Part shown: piece after piece, positions 58,550 to 64,000 of the stretch
How positions within the stretch are numbered: the stretch's first letter is position 1
Layout: the number at the start of each line of letters is the position of its first letter
Source of the DNA: Ulva prolifera
Taxonomy: Eukaryota > Chlorophyta > Ulvophyceae > Ulvales > Ulvaceae
Length of the DNA stretch: 64,000 nucleotides
Reading direction: 5' to 3'
Assembly (NCBI GenBank): GCA_023078555.1
Contig: CM041199.1
Span: forward strand, 1,550,001 to 1,614,000
Notes under the pieces: model-generated
Database searches by the model: none
What the model was told of the DNA's origin: nothing
The model's input: only the letters and a program-made list of their open reading frames with translations
Position numbers and translations under genes: made by a program

Positions 58550-61500
58550 ATGGCGCGGGCCAAGAAGGTAAAACACCAGCAGATGAATTAACTGAACAAA
58601 TTGTCCAGAAATAATGCTGCTGAATATGTATGTTGCACGTATGGTTTGATCGAGTGATATTCATGCCTAGATTCCTGAGCGGTGCCTTCAAGACTGACGC
58701 GCGTTGCAGGGAGCTGCCCAGGCGCAGGCACAGGCCAACAAGCAGCAAGAGGTATCAAAACAGGAGAGCTTGAGCCTCGTTCAGAATCTGTTACGCGTGG
58801 TAAGCAGCCTGCTCCATTGTGCCATTCTCTGTGTGATGATCGTGAACCGCTGGCTTCGGATATTCGAAATGTTCCGTCGAATGAATTATCAGCGTCGTGT
58901 CCGCGCAAAACTGAGCTTCAATTTGGAAATATAGAGTGTCTTTCACACAGCATACTTGCGTGGCCTCTTTCCCGAACACAAATTTCAAGCAACGACCATG
59001 AGGAACCTTGAAAACATGAAAATTCGCATGCTCGCACCAACGTGCCCAGAAACCAAGCGCATGAACGAATGGATTGAAAAGGATATCCATGAGGCTCTGA
59101 CAGCTGGATACCTCCACAGTCTCCATTTCTGCGTCTGCAAGGATCGTGAAGGCACAGATCTCATCGAACAGTACACATACACTTTCACCTACACGACAGA
59201 TGGTATGCCCCTCAATTGGCCCCTTAAATCTTGGTCAGGATATTGGATTGATTGGCCTACGATGTTCAATCATCGATTTGAGACTAGTTTGGAATCCCAT
59301 TATTGCGGACGATCATGCTGTGTGGCCATGCGGATGGAGCTGGAAAACATGGCTCTGCCCGCTCCTGAAATACAACGCCAAACTCAGGTGACTGACTGCA
59401 TACAACAAATGCAACAGAAGCCATGGTCTTCTTGTGTGCAGGAAGGGCCTGCCTGGACGTGCGCATCTCAGACAGGAAGAAAGGGAAGAGTGTGAAAAAC
59501 AAGGCTCCACCTGTACGCACTTGCAGTACAAGCTCCTCCACTTGTACCGTATTCTTCTCTCAGGAGCTCTTGTTCACGTGTCATGCTTGGATGTTTGGGG
59601 CCACGTCCGTCTCTGCACGTTTTCCCTTGCAGCCCCACTGAACCTGTGCTAGCACCACGTCCGACCAGACCTGTCACTCACAATACAGGGGACGGGCATG
59701 CAGGATCCCGAGAGCATCCGATGCCAGGTCGTCCGCATGCTGCGGATGCTCGTGGAGATCACTTCGACTCTGGATAGGATGCCTGAGGAGAGATACCTGC
59801 TTATGAAGGTCGAGCCCACTGCCTGGCCTCCGCTCGCTCGCAGTGACAGCAACAGCTTGAGCTGGAGCTATTATGCCCCACTCCATCAGTGTCAGAGATG
59901 TGCCTGGATCAATGCTTTGATGCCATTGCCAGACAGGGTGGCGTGCATCTGTGGAGATCAGGCAGAAGTGTGGCATGTGTGCAGGTGGAGTACACAAAGG
60001 AAACTCCCGAGGACTTTGGCACACCCAACTTCGCACCTGCAGGTCCTGAGCAGTTGATGGCACACTACGAACGAAGCCCATTCTCCATGTGAGCTCCCCC
60101 AAACGTACTGCAGCTGCAGCGACCTCCAAAGTGCAGTGCACCTGATCCACATGCAGCATACAGACTTGAGCCAGCTGCCGGATGCATCTCCCAGATTCTC
60201 GCGCCATGCGGGTGAAAGAGTGCATGCATGGCCAAGTCCATAGAGGCATGAGTTCTGCCCTTTGAGTACAGGCAACTGTAGGATCTGAATGACACACGTT
60301 TCCTCCTGAACGCCAGTTTTCCAGTGAAGCGCAACTACACGGCCTGCTGTCAGGCAGACGCCGCCAGAGGTCCATGCGCCGCACAAAAACGTGCGATCTG
60401 GGTGCAGATCTGCTGGTGATGTCGAAACAGGCCACCACATGGTCAGCTTGCGGGTGCACAGCATTCTGGACCTGGATGACGAAGACGCTGACCAGGATGG
60501 CGACGATGCAAGCCTGGATGCAGAGGGGGATGGGCAGCCTGCTGGTGAGGAAGACGCAGGTGATCCCCCTGGAAGAGCTGGGGCGCCTAAGGCTGGTGTG
60601 AAACACCCAGTAGCAGGGAAGACAGGCAAACCCGGGCATGCGGCAGGAGAGGATGATGGTGGAGATGCAGGAAGGCACAAGGGCGACAGAGGCGCTGCCG
60701 CAGCAGAGAGAGGCGGCGACGAGGTGATGCTGTCTCCTGATAGCAGCCCGCCTGCTGGCGTTGGTGCGCTGCTCCCATGTTGGGGAAGTGTGCCTGGTGG
60801 CTGTGCTTGCAGTTGGATGCGGGTTGACCCTGCTCTGGACTTCCCTCCAGCACACTCTGCCGCATTGGTGCATTGTGTCCGAACATGTGCATTCAGCTGA
60901 CTGATGTGCAAGGGCCTCCCTGCATGGCCAACCCGATGCACTTGTTGTGGACTTCCTGCAGTCGTGCCCTGGCCTTGTCAACTCACTGTCATGAATGGGG
61001 TGCGAGATATCGTGGCATGTTCTTGGATAGCCACATTTCCAAAACTGTCGGATCACACATGCTAGCTACCCACTGCTTCGGGAGATCATGGGTCCGATGT
61101 TGTATACGCTTTGGGGCACCAAACAGCCGCACGTGACCACCTTGCTCAGCACAGGAGGAGGCCCCGGCTAGTTGCATGCGGATTTCTTCAGGGGGTTTGC
61201 AGGTGGTTGACCCACCCGGCGTGTGGTCCCAGATATGCGGATTTGTCAATGTCCGGTAGAGGTATTTTGTTCAGTGAACCTGAATCTACTTTACTTGGCA
61301 TGCATGTATGCTCACATTCACGTGCACATATGGCTCACATCTGGATGGTCTGCTTTTGCTGTTTCCTTGCTATTTCTGCAATCTGCGTGTCGCACATGAT
61401 GTGGCACAGGGGGACCCCAGAGGCCGCGCTGAGGCTCGCTGAAGCCGGCGCTGTGATGCAGGAACGTCCCCACCGATTGGCAAGCTTCACATGGACGGCT

Positions 61501-62405
61501 CACAGCCGATTTCCCCGATGCTCACAGCGATGGCTCATCAGCCAGGTCCCTCAACTGCTCTGCACCTGTCCGGGGTGCACAAAGCGACCGATGACGCCCC
61601 GGCAGGAGGCCGCCGGACGCCGAAGCTGGGTGGCACGCCCGCATGGCTTCACGACGGAGGCGATGACAAAGGTGAAGGCAAGGGTGGGGGCCTGCCTCCG
61701 CTGACGCCTGCAAAAGAACCTGGCGGGAAGGCGGCTGCCAAAGGTGCCGGTGCCCACGGCCGCCATGGACCATCTGGAGTCGAAATTTGGCCAAGTGGGC
61801 AGCAAGGCGCTCCCGGGCAGGGCAGGGCAGCAAAGCAGAGAGCTAAGAAGCAAGCGGCTGTTGCTGAAGAAGACGGCGTCAAGCGCACCCCTGAACAGGG
61901 CAAACGTGCGTGGCTGCCTTTCCCATAGTTGCAGTGCCTACATTTCACTCGATTGACTGAGGTCGGATTACTCGGTCAAGGTTTTGTTGGCACCGTTCAT
62001 TCAGCACCGCGCAATTGCACTGATGCAAACAGGCCGTCCGTAGCAGGCTCGGCCATCGGCTTGACCTTGCCCGTGAGGTAAAAAAAATGTCAAGTACATG
62101 CAACATTCTGGTCCAGCACGGCAACAGCTAGTGCAACATCTCTCTCCTGGCGAGAGCAGACGGCTGCAGGAATGCGTTTGTGGCGTGCTGCAGGGGTGGA
62201 CGCACGCATGCATGATGCAAGTGATGAGGATGGCTTGGTGGACACGCGAGCTGGGGGCGCGCCTCAGGGAATGAATCCCTCACAAGGCCCTGTCATCGTG
62301 TGCAGCCAGGGGAAGCGCCGCGGCGCAGCTGTCAGGAGCCCGATTGAGCAGGTCAAGCGGTTCAAGGGTGGCTACGGGCGCATGGCTTCAATGCGCTGCA
62401 CCTGA
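58550..62405 (+). CDS. HOP1: meiotic chromosome-axis HORMA protein, HOP1/ASY1 type
   Basis: Nine exons, 58550-58567, 58710-58799, 58935-59202, 59442-59512, 59704-59808, 59985-60088, 60408-60763, 61546-61905 and 62194-62405, total 1584 bases, 527 residues, with matching phases at every junction. The family (yeast Hop1, plant ASY1, animal HORMAD) builds the meiotic axis and steers crossover repair to the homologue. The HORMA domain covers about residues 15-235: SLSLVQNLLRV, YLRGLFPEHKF, EWIEKDIHEAL, FCVCKDREGTDLIEQY, LDVRISDRKKGK, IRCQVVRMLRMLVEI, LDRMPEERYLLMKV, and SLRVHSILDLDDED at the safety belt. Then come an acidic stretch, a Gly/Lys-rich linker and a C-terminal VRSPIEQVKR that resembles the closure motif of plant ASY1. 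The central winged-helix region of many relatives is not evident. A plain Mad2 or REV7 is excluded by the long tail. Confidence 0.92.
61211..61296 (+). repeat. dispersed TTTAC-tailed repeat, copy 7, in a HOP1 intron
   Basis: GGCGTGTGGTCCC, GCGGATTTGTCAATGTCC, then a diverged TCAGTGAACCTGAATCTACTTTACTT end. It lies in the 782-base intron before the eighth exon, in the same orientation as the gene. Confidence 0.65.
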
Positions 62406-63584
62406 GCAAAGGCGAACGGTGCTGCGAGCCAATCAGGCTAGGTCAGAAGTCACTGGAAGTTGTGCGGCGTACGATGTGAAGCCTGATCTGTGGAGAGGAC
62501 GTCAATTGATTCCGTAGCAAATGTCATTTTTGCCACTTGTGTTTGGTACAAATTACTGATTGAGGATGCTGGAGAGCAGACCTGCATTGATGCTGCAGAG
62601 GAGGTGTGTGGCTGTGCTTCAGGTTGACCAGGTTGTTGAATTGAGAACCAGTACATCACAGGGATGTGCACATGTGCACGATCCTACAGCTTGATCGAGA
62701 GTGCAATAGCACAGAGGCTAACAGTAACATGTACTTGTCCTTGTGGCGGTTGGAGAGGCTTTTTTTCTGAAGCCGTAGCATATGTGCCGATGTAATAAGC
62801 TAGCTGTAGCGTATGTGCCGCTGTTGTAGGCTCACAGGCAGAAACTTGAGCAGGGGGCGACAGATGCCCTGTGTCTACCTGATGATGATCATGTGTTGCA
62901 ATGTTCCTGTATCTTTTGGAAATTGCATTCGAATTTGGTCCTCCTGTATATGCTGTGACACGCACAGATGCTATGTCTGCACCGCAGTATCACAAGGCGA
63001 CCCCTTCAAGCAACAGTGAGCCTTTCCGGTGAAGTCAACCCACACTGAGCGAATCTGGCTTTCAATTGTCAACATGTCAGGGACCCTGCAGGCTGATACC
63101 CATTACAACATTGGCCACACCGATCCCAGAGCAGTAATCAAGCTACTTCACACATCATTCTTTCAAACCAAGCAAACTCAGCCATCGAAGATGCAGTTCA
63201 TGAGCTTTCTGTTTGACCATGTTTGCTGTCACAACAGCCATGCGACACCTATGTTTGAGCAGATCTTACGATATACTTCATCCCCCTGAGCCCCACGTCC
63301 ACCTGCATGAATACTTCAAGCCCAGGCATGCAATTACGGAAACATCATACGTCCACCTAGCATGCAAATTGTGAGGGCCACCATCCAAAGTATGCCTTGT
63401 GACCCCGGTCAACAAGCGCATCCACCACATCTTAACACCTGGAGCAGGTGTACAATGTACTTGTTCCAAAGGCTTCGTGGCCCTGACTCAGACGCAGGTA
63501 CCGCAGTGACATCCAGAAGCTGCTTGAGCATCTGCGTCAACGTGCAGCGATCATGCACGCCGCATTCCAAGGGGCAAACAGCCC
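62406..63584. other. interval between HOP1/ASY1 and the last gene
   Basis: Low GC, no supported gene. It should contain the 3' untranslated regions of both convergent neighbours. Short direct repeats (TAGC-TATGTGCCG, twice near 62775-62820) are the only structure seen. Confidence 0.5.
62791..62795 (+). terminator. possible TGTAA polyadenylation signal of the HOP1-type gene
   Basis: TGTAA about 385 bases after the stop codon, the best candidate on this strand. The distance is long but similar to that of ChlD. Confidence 0.4.
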
Positions 63585-63798
63585 TCAGCCACCGCCCTCC
63601 AGTGGTGCAGACTCTGCGGCGACCACAGGCATGGCCGCCACGCCGCGGCTTGCACCGGTGCCGGAGTAGAAGCCTTCTTCTAGTTGGTCCAGATCCTCTT
63701 CACATGCTGCACCTGCATCTGCAGCGCCATCCTTACGGTTGGCCTCCTTCTTCGCCTTCAGCCTAGCCTCCTTAATAGTCTTCTCAAGATTCTTCTCC
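63585..63798 (-). CDS. 3' exon of an unrecognised gene with a charged coiled-coil end
   Basis: The last exon on the minus strand, opened by a GTGCAG acceptor (phase 2) and closed by a stop at 63585-63587. Its 70 residues begin with a highly charged helix (REKNLEKTIKEARLKAKKEA) that should form a coiled coil or single alpha-helix. An acidic stretch (EEDLDQLEEGFYSG) and a small-residue tail follow. I recognise no family. The rest of the gene lies at or beyond the right edge. It is convergent with the HORMA gene. Confidence 0.55.
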
Positions 63799-64000
63799 CT
63801 GCACATGCTCAGCAATGTTGGCAGTCTATTGTGACTGCACAAACAAATCGCGACCATGCCTGCTGCCAAGTCATGCTGCAGCATGGTGCATTCGACTGAG
63901 GTCCGCATGCGCACACATCGCTGTTGCCTGAGGTAGGCCCAGCACCGCAAGGATGAGGAAAGTGAACGGAAATCCTGGGCTACCTGGCAGAAATTGAGCC

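Noticed and set aside
59674-61056. Minus-strand open frame of 460 codons
   Set aside because: It is antisense to four HORMA exons with conserved motifs; its own translation has no domain-like features.

Overview
The window looks like nuclear DNA of a green alga (Chlorophyta). It carries a split nuclear gene for magnesium chelatase subunit D (ChlD), a receptor-type kinase of the TKL style with an HGD catalytic loop, TGTAA-type polyadenylation signals, a eukaryotic initiator tRNA and very GC-rich exons. Introns are mostly 150-900 bases. Donors are usually GTGYG-like, and acceptors often follow a TGCATGCAG-like string. I cannot name the genus.

Layout: 2-1517 (+) is the 3' end of an unrecognised gene. 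About 6 kb of gene-poor DNA follows, then a broken reverse-transcriptase-type element tail at 7811-8518. A nine-exon receptor-like kinase gene occupies 8865-15677 (-), with its N-terminus unresolved. 15.7-30.3 kb is lower-GC, repeat-bearing DNA with two families of hAT-like non-autonomous transposons and some coding-like fragments I cannot assemble. Two PLAC8-family genes follow (30303-31103 and 36750-38228, both +). The second has a Gln/Tyr/Pro repeat domain, and its intron holds a near-perfect palindrome of about 159 bases. A secreted Cys-rich, probably GPI-anchored protein gene lies at 41710-42558 (+), and an initiator tRNA-Met gene at 45732-45803 (-).

The right third holds three well-supported genes: ChlD (48005-53404, +), translin (56087-57866, -) and a meiotic HORMA protein of the HOP1/ASY1 type (58550-62405, +). 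The last two are divergent. The window ends in the 3' exon of a gene on the minus strand (63585-63798).

The genes do not form one pathway: chlorophyll synthesis (ChlD), small-RNA or tRNA processing (translin), meiosis (HOP1/ASY1), signalling (kinase) and membrane or metal homeostasis (PLAC8). The translin and HOP1/ASY1 models keep one reading frame across all splices, and ChlD does so across all but one uncertain donor. A short dispersed repeat with a variable TTTAC-type tail occurs at least seven times, including inside two introns. I saw no clearly new multi-gene system. The most unusual items are the palindrome, the hAT-like families with preserved 8-bp duplications, the TTTAC-tailed repeat family and the duplicated stalk/membrane segment of the kinase.
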